The notes: generated by a model from the sequence alone, not told the origin. 33,144 nt of DNA from an uncultured bacterium (GCA_937991785.1 CALKMO010000103.1:1-33144); one strand, 5' to 3'. Shown: positions 7,251 through 15,960, counted from the first letter of the stretch. Numbers and translations are program-made.

Positions 7251-8225
7251 ATGAATAAAACGCTTATATTAATTTGTCTATGCGTTGCAGGCGTTGCGTC
7301 TTGCGCTGATGTCTTCGGAGCCGAGCTATTCAAGCTCCTCGACGGACGCATGATAGAAGGAAGAAAGGTCGGCGAGTCTGAAGGCGTTGTAGTTATAGAA
7401 GTTACTCAAGGAACCATAAGGAGCCGGATACAGGTTCCCGCCGGCGACATCGCGTCGGTGATGCCTGATTCGGATACTAAGCCGGGAGGGATACGGAAAC
7501 GGAAGGACAGTGATGCCGGCGATGTAGAATCCAAGGATGCGCGACAAGAGAAGGAGACCGAAGCGGAAGCGAAAGCCGAACCTCAGGAAGATAGGGGTGG
7601 CAAAAAAGATGAGTATGCCGAGGCGGGGGCGGATCGGGAGTGGGAACGCGCCCGCAAATTGCTGGCAGCATGGACGGCAAGGCAGAGAAGATCCATAGGG
7701 CCGGGATCGGTCTTGCCATATGGGATGGATCCGTGCGAAGCGCTCAACTACGACATATATCGCCGAGGGATTTTGTCAGAGGAGTTCAAGGGACTGCAGT
7801 ACTGGTACGGCGTGCTCCCTGGTGTTACGCGCGGGATTTGGCGGGATGTTGTCCTGCCGGAGGCAGATCCGAATTATTCCCGGTACGTGTTCGATCCGTA
7901 TGCAGTCATGTATCCGGTGCTTGACGCGGAGGGCAAACCTACCGGCGCATGGGCGCTCAGGGAGGACGTCGCCGGGCCGGTTCAAATAATCGCCGTTCGG
8001 GCTGAAGATATGGCGCTCTACCAGACATACCTGCAGCTACTTAAGGATCGGGCTTCCGCCGGGATGCCTCTGCCTGGAGGAGGGCCGGTCCCCGCAGCAC
8101 CACCCGCGACGCGATGGAACAACTCTTGGGATCCGCCCACCCATGAACAGAAGAGGATTACTCTGCTGAAGATGCAAGGGATATGCGTTCCGCCGCCGCA
8201 TCCCTCGATGATTCCGAGGCGTTGA
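7251..8225 (+). CDS. Exported, possibly lipid-anchored protein with N-terminal KDG module
   Basis: The protein has 324 residues. The N-terminus MNKTLILICLCVAGVASC ends in VASC, a lipobox-like site with Cys18; ordinary Sec cleavage a few residues later is the alternative. Residues 24-72 are the KDG-type module (ELFKLLDGRMIEG ... GDIASV) also found in the proteins at 451 and 8308. A charged Lys/Glu/Asp linker follows (about 76-130). The C-terminal half (about 131-324) is unrecognised, rich in Tyr, Pro and Trp, with a proline-rich end. ATG 7251 has GGGGAG 8 nt upstream; the GTG at 7236 would put that site in the coding region. The 8308 gene follows after 82 nt, so they are probably co-transcribed. 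Function is unknown. Confidence 0.8.
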   Translation: MNKTLILICLCVAGVASCADVFGAELFKLLDGRMIEGRKVGESEGVVVIEVTQGTIRSRIQVPAGDIASVMPDSDTKPGGIRKRKDSDAGDVESKDARQEKETEAEAKAEPQEDRGGKKDEYAEAGADREWERARKLLAAWTARQRRSIGPGSVLPYGMDPCEALNYDIYRRGILSEEFKGLQYWYGVLPGVTRGIWRDVVLPEADPNYSRYVFDPYAVMYPVLDAEGKPTGAWALREDVAGPVQIIAVRAEDMALYQTYLQLLKDRASAGMPLPGGGPVPAAPPATRWNNSWDPPTHEQKRITLLKMQGICVPPPHPSMIPRR

Positions 8226-8307
8226 TGAGGCGGCGTCCAATCGAGAGGCTGCGCGCCCAAGGCGCTTACGTGGCGAAAGCTAACCGAACGGTGGGAGGGA
8301 TGGGACA

Positions 8308-9450
8308 ATGATCAGGATCCGCGCATCGGTCTTGCGCCCGCCGGTCGCCGTTGTTCTCCTTTCGCTTGCAACCTGTCAAGCCTTCGGCGACGTCGTAAAG
8401 CTGAAGGACGGTTCGATCCGCGAGGGAAAGATAGTAGAGAAGACGCCGGATGGCGTGATGCTGGAGGTTTCCGTCGGCAGCGTCAAGATGAAGATATTCG
8501 TTGCGAGCGCCGACATAGCCTCGATCGAGGAAAGGGAGGAGCAGCCGACCGCCGCGGAGCTTGAGATAAAGAAGCGTAAGGATTCCGCTGAGGCATCGAA
8601 GGACGCCGAGGCGTTGAGGTCGCTGGCTAAATTCCTAGACACAGTCTCAGGCTATTCGAGCGATGCGGAAAGGACTTGGGAGAAGCTCCTGACGGTTCTT
8701 CCGAATGACGCCGAGGCCCGCAAACGGCTCGGCTTCGTCCGCGACCGGAGCGGCAAATGGGTCCGCGAGGCCGATTCGAAGAGGGCCGCCGGGCTGGTGA
8801 AATCCGGCGACGAATGGGTGACGCCCGAGGAGAGGTCCCTGAGGATAGACCACAAGGAAAGTCGGACGATGGGGATAATGATAGGGCGAGCCGAAGAGGG
8901 CGGGCGAGCCTTGAGCGTAAGTGAAGCGAAGGAGGAAGAGCTCAAGGCGGCCGAACGGGAGGTGACGCTTAGGAATTACCGACGGCTGATGTTCGGCGAA
9001 AGCCTTCTTGCGCGGCTGGGATATTACGAATACGGGATATCGCCTTACTATCGGCCCTACCCGCCGATCTACGAAGGCTCCTACATGTCAACCGGGATAG
9101 GAGACATCTTCGTCGGCCGCGTAGGCTGGCCGGATCTCTCCTCCCCGTCTTGGCCCGGATGGTACGGCTGGTCATCGGGCGGCCTTAACACTGTCGGCCC
9201 CATCCCCCTATACTTCGAGCGAGGTGGCTGGGCTGCCGTCAGCGGCACAGGCGCGGCCGGCATTTCGCCGGGACTCATTTACAGGCCAGGCGACAACTTA
9301 TTCTGGTTCGGCACCAACTTCGGGGGAGGCTGGGGGACCGGCGGCTGGGGATTTTCATTCAGCCGCGACGCCGGGGATGCGAAAATCCGCATAGGGCTGG
9401 GCGGGGCGTCATGCTCGGGCGGGGGCTGGGGCGGCATCATCCCGAGATGA
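8308..9450 (+). CDS. Exported KDG-module protein with G-x-W repeats and Gly/Trp-rich tail
   Basis: The protein has 380 residues. A signal peptide ends near residue 27 (VVLLSLATCQAFG). Residues 28-75 are the KDG module (DVVKLKDGSIREGKIV ... ADIASIEE). A helical stretch (about 83-140) contains PNDAEARKRLG, a TPR-like helix, followed by LGFVRDRSGKWV (141-152) and AGLVKSGDEWVTPEE (161-175). From memory, such paired G-K-W/E-W units are common in planctomycete exported proteins. From about 230 the sequence is rich in Tyr, Pro, Gly and Trp, ending in glycine-tryptophan runs with a single Cys, as in surface or structural proteins. GGGAGG lies about 9 nt before the ATG. Probably exported to the periplasm or surface; the function is unknown. 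Confidence 0.82.
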   Translation: MIRIRASVLRPPVAVVLLSLATCQAFGDVVKLKDGSIREGKIVEKTPDGVMLEVSVGSVKMKIFVASADIASIEEREEQPTAAELEIKKRKDSAEASKDAEALRSLAKFLDTVSGYSSDAERTWEKLLTVLPNDAEARKRLGFVRDRSGKWVREADSKRAAGLVKSGDEWVTPEERSLRIDHKESRTMGIMIGRAEEGGRALSVSEAKEEELKAAEREVTLRNYRRLMFGESLLARLGYYEYGISPYYRPYPPIYEGSYMSTGIGDIFVGRVGWPDLSSPSWPGWYGWSSGGLNTVGPIPLYFERGGWAAVSGTGAAGISPGLIYRPGDNLFWFGTNFGGGWGTGGWGFSFSRDAGDAKIRIGLGGASCSGGGWGGIIPR

Positions 9451-9769
9451 AAGCGCACGCGCATCGCCTGCTTGCCGCCCTGGCGCCTTCAGATTCACTT
9501 CTCATGCCGATCCGGTTGCTTTCCTTTCGATAGCTTCGAAGCCTTTCGATCCTCGCGCTAAGGGCCGCGGGGCGGTATAGTTCGATCTCAATTGAAAGCA
9601 GAGCAAGATCCGGTTGTACCATGGCTTGTAGCTTAAGTAATAGGAGCCTCCGCCCACATATGGGGATCGAAGAACCGGCAGGGCATGGAGAAAAAGGCGA
9701 GGCGCGTTTGGGTGGTGCGGCAGCCTGCCGAAGGCTTATGCGCGTATGACGCAAAAAGGAGGGCGAGCG
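9451..9769. other. Spacer with no recognisable gene
   Basis: About 320 nt without a supported gene or clear terminator. CCTTTCGAT occurs twice in direct orientation about 20 nt apart (around 9520-9550). A weak promoter-like pair, TTGTAC followed about 18 nt later by TAATAG, lies near 9614-9643 and could serve the small gene at 9770, but it matches the consensus poorly. Confidence 0.35.
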
Positions 9770-10117
9770 ATGATAAAGGCGATCGGCACGCCGGTGATAG
9801 CATTGCTGTGGCTGACAACGCTGCTACCAACATTGGCGGCGGTCGCCCTTAACGCGTACGCCGCCGTCAAGGGTAAGGGCAGGGCGCGCGATGTCGCCCT
9901 TATCAGATTCATTGCGTTCCTGATGTTCCTGGCGAGCTTCCCATTGTTCGTTTTCCCGTTCGTAATTGCGTCAAGAGGATGGATGGTTAATTCGTTTCCG
10001 GCAATGTCAAGCGTCTCCGTCGGCTTGGTCTGTTATATAGGAGCCATGGTCTTATCATGGTGGGCGATCTGTCGGCGGCCCGTCATGCTAAAGAGAACGG
10101 AAAAATGGATGCTCTGA
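9770..10117 (+). CDS. Small integral membrane protein, unknown function
   Basis: A 115-residue protein with three predicted membrane helices, roughly 5-28, 42-65 and 78-98, separated by short charged loops (KGKGRARD between the first two). It ends in a basic tail. No family motif was recognised. ATG 9770 has AGGAGGG about 6 nt upstream, much better than the ATG at 9746, which lacks a site and would add eight polar residues. The stop codon overlaps the start of the apparent broken gene at 10105 by 13 nt, an arrangement typical of translationally coupled genes. Confidence 0.65.
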   Translation: MIKAIGTPVIALLWLTTLLPTLAAVALNAYAAVKGKGRARDVALIRFIAFLMFLASFPLFVFPFVIASRGWMVNSFPAMSSVSVGLVCYIGAMVLSWWAICRRPVMLKRTEKWML

Positions 10118-10304
10118 TCGCCAGCCTTTTATCTGCAGTTGCCTACGGCATCGCGCCCTTTATCTGGGTCCTTAACTGAGAAACGGGCCGTTGAGTTTCG
10201 GATAATCGGCCTTATCTCGGTTTGTATTTCTATTTCCCCGGCTGTTGGCAGCCATTTATTATCGGACGCCGCTCGCCGATTCGGCAGCTTTAGCGTCGGC
10301 ACGC
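10105..10304 (+). pseudogene. Possible broken start of a DMT/EamA-like membrane protein
   Basis: ATG 10105 opens a 24-residue frame, beginning MDALIASLLSAVAYGIAPF, that resembles the first helix of EamA-type transporters. It stops at TGA 10177-10179. Removing one A at 10174-10175 would read on as L-T-E-K-R-A and continue through a hydrophobic stretch, which again suits such a protein. No further domain is present before the scpB gene ends on the other strand at 10345, so the gene would also be truncated. The single-base frameshift and the family likeness are my reading; a coincidental short frame is possible. Confidence 0.28.
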
Positions 10305-10315
10305 TTTTTTCTTTT
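10265..10315 (+). terminator. Weak terminator-like structure before the convergent scpB gene
   Basis: On the plus strand a run TTTTTTCTTTT (10305-10315) follows GC-rich imperfect stems: GACGC (10265-10269) can pair with GCGTC (10293-10297), enclosing a small GCCG/CGGC hairpin. The stem ends 7 nt before the T-run, so this is a poor match to an intrinsic terminator. It would end transcription from the 9770 region. Confidence 0.3.
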
Positions 10316-10344
10316 CGAAGCAGTCTGGATCCTGCGGCCGCTAA

Positions 10345-12165
10345 TCAGACTTGGAACTCGCCGTCCCGCAGACTAGTTTTGCAATCCGGGAACTCGTCCC
10401 GTCGTTCCGCAGATTCGTTCCGTCGCTCCGTCTGTTGTTGCGCCTGTCGTTCCTCCTGTTGTTCCGCAGGCGTTTCCTGCCGCGCCGCTGGCGCGCAATG
10501 CCGTCCCGAGACGCCGTCCTGTTTCTCGAAGGGTTTATCCTTTCGGTCCGCCGCTTCATTTCGCAGTTCTGCGCCGCCTTCCTTCCTTTCAGTGATGTCT
10601 TGACGTTCGCCTTGACCGCCCCGGCACTCCGCGCCTTCGTCCTGCCGTTCTGCAGATCCGTCTTGTCGTCCTACAAGGTCGCCGTCCTCCATATGCTCGA
10701 CATGACCGTCCGGCACATTTTCGGGCGGGCTATCTTGCCGAGGAACGATCGAGCCTTCCCGGCGCTCGGCGGATACCTCCCGCTGCAGGGCTGGATCGTT
10801 CCGCCCTTCGGTGCCGTCCTCCTGTCGCCTGTCTGGTCCTTCCTGCTGGTCGGCGGGGCCTTCCCGGCGTTCGATCGGCTCATCACGCCTGTCCGCGGAT
10901 CCGCCGAGTTCGCCGGCCTTGGGGAGGTCTTGCAGGCTGGCCAAGCCGAAGTGCTTAAGGAACTCGTCGCTTGTCGCGTACAGCAGCGGAGAGCCGAGCG
11001 AATCGGCACGGCCCATTATTCTGATAAGTTTCCTTTCGAGTAGGCCCCGGAGTATTTCGCCGCAGTTCACTCCGCGCACCGACTCGATCTCGGCCCTGGT
11101 TATGGGCTGGCGGTACGCTATCACGGCTAGCGTCTCGACGGCGGCCTGGGTCATCTTCGATGCTTCACGGTGGCGCCTGAGCCTTTGGAGGAATGGGGCC
11201 ATATCAGAGCGGGTCATGAGCCTGTACCCGCCCGCGACGCTCACGACCTCGAACGCCCTGCGTTCCCGGTCATATGCGTTTTGGAGTTCGGATATTACGG
11301 AGCGCACCTCGTCGGCCGAAAGGCCGGTTGCGCGGCCGATCTGTGCCGCGGTCAACGGTTCGGGCGTAGCGAAGAGGAGCGCCTCGACGCCTCGGTGCGC
11401 CTTGGCAGCCTCTTCGGGCGACAGCTTGGTCCGTTTCCGCCGAGGGCCTCCTGGCCGTCCGGGCTCGGCGCCTACGGAAGCGCTTTCGCCTACGGCGGCA
11501 TCCGCATTTTCCGCGTCCGATACCTCCGTTCCCTCGACTCCAACGACTCCACCGGCGGACTCCGCGTTCACATCCGCCTTCACGGCATCAGAGCCGCCGG
11601 TTTTCTCTCCGTCTTCTTCAGTTTCGATTCCCGTATCGGGATCGGCCGCAACTTTCGTTCCGGTTCCGTCCGGGGCGGAGCCTTTCTCGCCGCCACTCTC
11701 CGCGCCGCCGCCATCAACGCTTCCGGCGCGCCTCGCGCCTCCCGCCTCGCTCTCGTATCTCCCCTTTCCGTCAGTCCCGGTCCCTGATTCCCGCCGCGAT
11801 TCTTCTGACGCCGCCTCTACGATCCCGTCCTGCGCGGCGCCGTCGCACTCGGCGGCGCCGAGGGTGCCCTTTTGCTCCACCGCTTCCGCGGCCGCAGGTT
11901 CCGATGCCGCTACAGCCTCCTCACCCGGAGCGGCGCCGGCCGGCCTTTCTTTTTTTCGCCCCTTTCTCTTGGCGAACGATGAAAGTATGCCTGCACTAGC
12001 CGGATGCCCGTTATCCCCGTCCGTTTCCTTGCCGGCCGGTACGATCTTTCTCAGGTCCAGCCGATCCGGCTGAGTTCCGCCCGAGGCGGCTTTCCGGCCG
12101 CCGGGCTTGTCCGTCGGCGCCTCCCCGCCGGCGTCTCCCTTCGGGCGATGATCTTCTTCGCTCAC
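10345..12165 (-). CDS. scpB: Segregation and condensation protein B with large disordered arms
   Basis: A 606-residue protein. Residues about 257-419 are a full ScpB core of two winged helices: HRGVEALLFATPEPLTAAQIG, then GGYRLMTRSDMAPF, ETLAVIAYRQPITRAEIESVRGV and LLERKLIRIMGR. ScpB binds the ScpA kleisin and SMC in chromosome condensation. Normal ScpB has about 180-250 residues. Here an acidic Gly/Ala/Glu-rich N-arm (1-256) and a charged Arg/Glu/Gln-rich C-arm (420-606) are added. The C-arm repeats roughly every eight residues with RRE, RQD or RKE units. Start: GTG 12165 has GGGGAG 7 nt upstream; an earlier GTG (12198) has no site. It is the last gene of a minus-strand cluster, 93 nt after the foldase gene. 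scpA is not in the window. Confidence 0.85.
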   Translation of the reverse strand: MSEEDHRPKGDAGGEAPTDKPGGRKAASGGTQPDRLDLRKIVPAGKETDGDNGHPASAGILSSFAKRKGRKKERPAGAAPGEEAVAASEPAAAEAVEQKGTLGAAECDGAAQDGIVEAASEESRRESGTGTDGKGRYESEAGGARRAGSVDGGGAESGGEKGSAPDGTGTKVAADPDTGIETEEDGEKTGGSDAVKADVNAESAGGVVGVEGTEVSDAENADAAVGESASVGAEPGRPGGPRRKRTKLSPEEAAKAHRGVEALLFATPEPLTAAQIGRATGLSADEVRSVISELQNAYDRERRAFEVVSVAGGYRLMTRSDMAPFLQRLRRHREASKMTQAAVETLAVIAYRQPITRAEIESVRGVNCGEILRGLLERKLIRIMGRADSLGSPLLYATSDEFLKHFGLASLQDLPKAGELGGSADRRDEPIERREGPADQQEGPDRRQEDGTEGRNDPALQREVSAERREGSIVPRQDSPPENVPDGHVEHMEDGDLVGRQDGSAERQDEGAECRGGQGERQDITERKEGGAELRNEAADRKDKPFEKQDGVSGRHCAPAARQETPAEQQEERQAQQQTERRNESAERRDEFPDCKTSLRDGEFQV

Positions 12166-12258
12166 TTTCCCGCTCCCCGCCGCCGGCCTCTTCTTCACTT
12201 CGCCGCGATGGCGCGCTCCGTCTTTAACCTACAGCCGCCGAACGGCCGAACGGCCGCC

Positions 12259-14265
12259 TCAGTTCCCGCGCCCCGCTGGGCGCGCCCGCCTCGGGGCCAG
12301 GTCCATCAAGTATTCGATCTGGGCGCGCTCGCGCAGCTCCCGCAGCATCAAGTCTCCCTTGAGCGCCATTTGTTCGGCCAAGTAATCCCGCTCAACGAGG
12401 TCCCTGGCTTCCTCGAACTCAAACCTCCTCGGCGGTATCTTCCGCTCCAGCCTCACTATCTGAAACCCCTCCGGGGTCCGGATCGGCTCCGATATCCCGC
12501 CGGGGGACATCTTCGCGAGCGCCTCGGCGACCGCGGGGTGCATGTCTTTTTCGGATATGCCGGTCATGGAGCCGAACCTTCTGACTATCTCCGGCCGGTC
12601 GTCGCTGTAGCGGACTACGAGCGTCTCGAACTTAGCCCCGCCCCGCGCTTCGCCCGCCACCGCCTCAGCCCGCCGGCGCGCGGCCATCCATTGCTCCGGC
12701 GAGACTTTATCCTCCGGCGGAACCGGATCTTCGCCCTTGCCGACAGGGCGCACGATTATGCGGCTGAGGACGTATCTTTCAGGCAGGGAGTACCTTTCGG
12801 CGTTGATGGCGAAGAACGCGCGCAGGTCGCCGTCGTCGTAGCGCAGGGAATCGAGCAAAAGCTTTCTTATCTCCAGTCTTTCGCGCACGCTCCTCCGGTA
12901 TCCGGCCGAGTCCAATCCATAGGTCTCCATTATATACTGCTCGAACGGCGTCCCCGGAGCGGCCTTCTCCAAGGCCATGCGATCCTTGTTAATCTCGATA
13001 TCCACATCGAACTCCTGGACTACGATCTTTCTTGCGCGCGCGGCGCTTTTCATAAGGCGCGCGTTGACCAGGCGGTCGAGCGCCTCGGGTCCCTCGCCCA
13101 TTATAAGCTCGTCGAACAGCGCGCTTCTGCGCACCGCCTCGCCGTTGACCGTCGCGACCACCGGATCGTCCGTACCGGCCGCCGGCCACATGGCCTTTCT
13201 GAACTTTTCGATCCTGGCTCCGGCGCGCGAGGCGGCCAGCCAGCCTTCGGTCCGAAGCTGCACGAGGTTTTCGAGGTAATCTCGGCGGACGCGGTCGGCG
13301 ACCTCCTCGTAAACCGCCTCCTTGCCAGGTCTAAAGTCTGTCAGTTTGACAAGATGATATCCATAATCGGTCTTCACCGGACCGCCGACCTCGCCGACCT
13401 TCATCCGCGCCGCCTCCTTCGAGAAGGCCGGATCCATCCTCCCAGGATGCGTGAACCACCCAACATCGCCGCCGGCCGCCACGTTTTCCCGGCGGTCCAT
13501 CGAATGTTCGCGAACGATATCCTCAAACGATTCTCCCCGATCCAGCCTGGCCTTCAATTCCTTCGCCTTCGCCAGCGCCTTGTCCCATTCCGCCTCGCTG
13601 GGCCTGACCTGCTTCATCGAGTAGCTTCTCCGCCAATCGTCCGGCCCGAACGGGCTTACGAGGATGTGGGATGCGCGGTACTGGGCCGGCACGTCGTACA
13701 GCCGCCGGTAGGAAGCGAAGAACTCGCGGAGCTGTGCCTGAGTCGGCTCTACGCCCTTGAGTACGCACTTGCGAACCAGCAGCCTTTCCCTGACCACTTC
13801 GTTCCTGTACTTTTCGAGCGACATGTTGAAGCGAGCGCGGACGATGTCCTCGAGCGTAGCCTTGTCGCCCTTAAGTGTTCCCGAGACGTCGCGGAAGGCG
13901 GATGTAAGCTCCGCCCTCAGGCGCTGCTCGTCCAGGACCATCTGGGCGTCTATCTCCGCTTCGGTTACCGTCACGCCGGCGGCCCGCGCTTCTTGGAGGA
14001 CGAGCGTCCTGGCCAATATTCGCTCCATCGCCTCCTCGCCGTGCGCCGCCGCCAGCTCGCGCAGCAGTTCCGACATGTATATCGGTTCGCCATTCACTAT
14101 GGCGACTACGGCATCCCGCCGCTCGCCTCCGCCCGCGGCATCCCCTTCCCCATGCGTTGAGGCAGGAGGCGATTCCGCTGGCGCGGTCCATCCAAGGGCG
14201 AGCGCCAAAATCGGCGCGAAAGCCGCCGGCACGACATATCGTTTCGAGCGCTTCATCTTTCGCAT
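12259..14265 (-). CDS. Tandem SurA/PrsA-type foldase (two chaperone-parvulin modules)
   Basis: The protein has 668 residues. A basic N-terminus and hydrophobic stretch (about 9-27) indicate export. Two complete modules follow. Module 1 has a SurA-N-like chaperone domain (52-190, starting VVAIVNGEPIYMSELL) and a parvulin domain (197-311) with ASHILV, GGDVGWF and GYHLVKL. Module 2 repeats the plan: VVATVNGEAVRRSALF (369 onward) and a parvulin-like domain (498-610) with SRIIV, FGSMTG and GFQIVRL. Parvulin 1 keeps both signature histidines. Parvulin 2 has Arg and Gln instead and is probably not an active prolyl isomerase. It likely folds outer-membrane or exported proteins in the periplasm. The ATG has GGAGG 7 nt upstream. 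SurA proper has one N-domain and two parvulins, so this is a different architecture. Confidence 0.85.
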   Translation of the reverse strand: MRKMKRSKRYVVPAAFAPILALALGWTAPAESPPASTHGEGDAAGGGERRDAVVAIVNGEPIYMSELLRELAAAHGEEAMERILARTLVLQEARAAGVTVTEAEIDAQMVLDEQRLRAELTSAFRDVSGTLKGDKATLEDIVRARFNMSLEKYRNEVVRERLLVRKCVLKGVEPTQAQLREFFASYRRLYDVPAQYRASHILVSPFGPDDWRRSYSMKQVRPSEAEWDKALAKAKELKARLDRGESFEDIVREHSMDRRENVAAGGDVGWFTHPGRMDPAFSKEAARMKVGEVGGPVKTDYGYHLVKLTDFRPGKEAVYEEVADRVRRDYLENLVQLRTEGWLAASRAGARIEKFRKAMWPAAGTDDPVVATVNGEAVRRSALFDELIMGEGPEALDRLVNARLMKSAARARKIVVQEFDVDIEINKDRMALEKAAPGTPFEQYIMETYGLDSAGYRRSVRERLEIRKLLLDSLRYDDGDLRAFFAINAERYSLPERYVLSRIIVRPVGKGEDPVPPEDKVSPEQWMAARRRAEAVAGEARGGAKFETLVVRYSDDRPEIVRRFGSMTGISEKDMHPAVAEALAKMSPGGISEPIRTPEGFQIVRLERKIPPRRFEFEEARDLVERDYLAEQMALKGDLMLRELRERAQIEYLMDLAPRRARPAGRGN

Positions 14266-14347
14266 TCCCGCCCCTCCGGTCCCCGCATGTCCGCCGGCGC
14301 GCCGTTTCGGCAGGCGATCCCTGCTCCGCTATATCGGCCTCTGCTTA

Positions 14348-15733
14348 TTATCGCCTTGGATCCCGGCCCCCGTTCCGTCCTGACTCGCCTGCCCCTCCGG
14401 CGGTTCCGATACCTTCCCGGGAGCCAGCCGCGCAGGTTCCAAGCGAGGCAAGCATGGCCAGGGAAACGCCGGTGCCGCGCACCAGCGGGTTGCCCAGAAG
14501 CCCGGCTGCGGCCGCTCCGACGACGGCGGCTGCGGCCGCGAGCGCCAACGCACGCGCGGCCGGATCGCCCGCCCCGGAGGCGGCATACGCCCGCAGGCCG
14601 GAGGCCGCCCACCACGCAAGTGCCGCGGCCAACAATACGAGGCCGGGCAGGCCGGTCTCGCACGCGACAACCAGCCACATGCTCTGGCTTCCGGGTTCAT
14701 CGGAGGTCGTATCGTAGCCGGCTTCGTCATCGGTCCTTCCCATAGGCTTCGGATACGCCGCCTGTTCGTAGAACGGCGTTATTCTACGCTGGTAGTTGCC
14801 CAAGCCGACGCCCCTTATCGGGCGCTCCCTTAACAGGTTCAGCGCCGCCATCGCGCCGCGGACGCGCGCCGACGGCATGGCCGCCGATTCCTCCCCGCCG
14901 GACGCCGGCTTGAACGGCCTTATGCCGGCCCACATCTTATCCGGATTGCCCCTGGGCATCGCCGGGACCAGCAGGAAAAGCGCGAGCACGAAAACGCCGA
15001 GAGCGTATGCACCCCTCGGCTGCCGTCCTAGCGCCGCCGCCGCCAGGAAGCCGGCCGCCACGCCGATCATCGCCCCGCCGCTAGTAACCGTCGCCAATCC
15101 GACGGCCGCCGCGGCCGCGGCGGCGCCGGCAGCCGCCGGGACGTAATCCTCGATTGCAAAGGCCGCCAGCGCGGGTATCGCGACCGCCAGAAACGCTCCA
15201 TAGGCGTTACGATCGCCAAACAGGGACCCCAGGCGGAAGTCCGATACGATCTCCGGCGGGAGGAAATGCTGAAAGACCGCGTACGCAATGATCGCCGAAC
15301 ACGAGGCGAAGAACACGCCCGCGACGCGGCGCGCGCCGACAGAATCAAGACCGGCGTTAAGGAACGCCAGCGGCACGGCCAGGAATATCTCCGACATCTT
15401 CAGGAACTCCTTGGCCCAAAACAACCTGTCGTGCCGCGAAGGCGCCGTCGGCCCGAGCGCATGCAGGAAGTTGCCCAAGCTGAAAAAACCGAGCAACCCC
15501 ACCGCGAGGAACGCCAACGCAGGCATCGGAGGAAAGCGGACAGCCCATATCCCGCGCCTAGACGCGCGCAGGATCGTTATGTACAGCGCCACGGGCCAGG
15601 CCAGGATGTCGGCCGCAGTGGCCTGGATCGAAGTGGCACCCGCGCCCAGAAGGCCGCCAATCTCAATCCCGCGCGCCACGGGGAACAGGACTGCGCAGAC
15701 GTAGAGCAGACCGATCGCCAGCCTGTCGGCCAT
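14348..15733 (-). CDS. O-antigen ligase/polymerase-like membrane protein
   Basis: The protein has 461 residues, about ten or more membrane helices and an Ala-rich composition. It has the Wzy/WaaL-family pattern FGDRNAYGAFLA (172-183), then a large extracytoplasmic loop (about 262-350) that begins after 'LVPAMPRG' and contains RERPIRGVGLGNYQRR (302-317), followed by QSMWLVVACETGLPG (350-364). The family joins or polymerises lipid-linked glycans at the periplasmic face. The ligase motif H[NSQ]x9GxxG is present except that its His is Gln350, so the exact reaction is uncertain. The ATG has AGGAGG 8 nt upstream. It lies 82 nt ahead of the foldase gene. Upstream, 15734-15960 holds no supported gene. 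Confidence 0.72.
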   Translation of the reverse strand: MADRLAIGLLYVCAVLFPVARGIEIGGLLGAGATSIQATAADILAWPVALYITILRASRRGIWAVRFPPMPALAFLAVGLLGFFSLGNFLHALGPTAPSRHDRLFWAKEFLKMSEIFLAVPLAFLNAGLDSVGARRVAGVFFASCSAIIAYAVFQHFLPPEIVSDFRLGSLFGDRNAYGAFLAVAIPALAAFAIEDYVPAAAGAAAAAAAVGLATVTSGGAMIGVAAGFLAAAALGRQPRGAYALGVFVLALFLLVPAMPRGNPDKMWAGIRPFKPASGGEESAAMPSARVRGAMAALNLLRERPIRGVGLGNYQRRITPFYEQAAYPKPMGRTDDEAGYDTTSDEPGSQSMWLVVACETGLPGLVLLAAALAWWAASGLRAYAASGAGDPAARALALAAAAAVVGAAAAGLLGNPLVRGTGVSLAMLASLGTCAAGSREGIGTAGGAGESGRNGGRDPRR

Positions 15734-15960
15734 CTAGACATCCTCCTGAATGGTCCGCCGCCGCGCGGGGTCCGTGGCGGCGCCCGCGCCGATCATATGG
15801 CCGCCCGGCGCGAAGCATGCGCGGATGATAACGTCCGCGCGCATTCCTTTTAGCGGGGACTTCTCCTTTCGCGAACGGGAAGAAAAGCCCCCGAGCCTAT
15901 CGGAATGTCCGCCCAAGGCGCCCAAAGCGTAGATTCTAAGACCGCGCCGGGGTTTGGCAA

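Noticed and set aside
12004-14160. Long plus-strand open frame antisense to scpB and the foldase gene
   Set aside because: Long antisense frames are common in GC-rich genes. The translation has no domain, while the minus strand encodes a clear tandem foldase.
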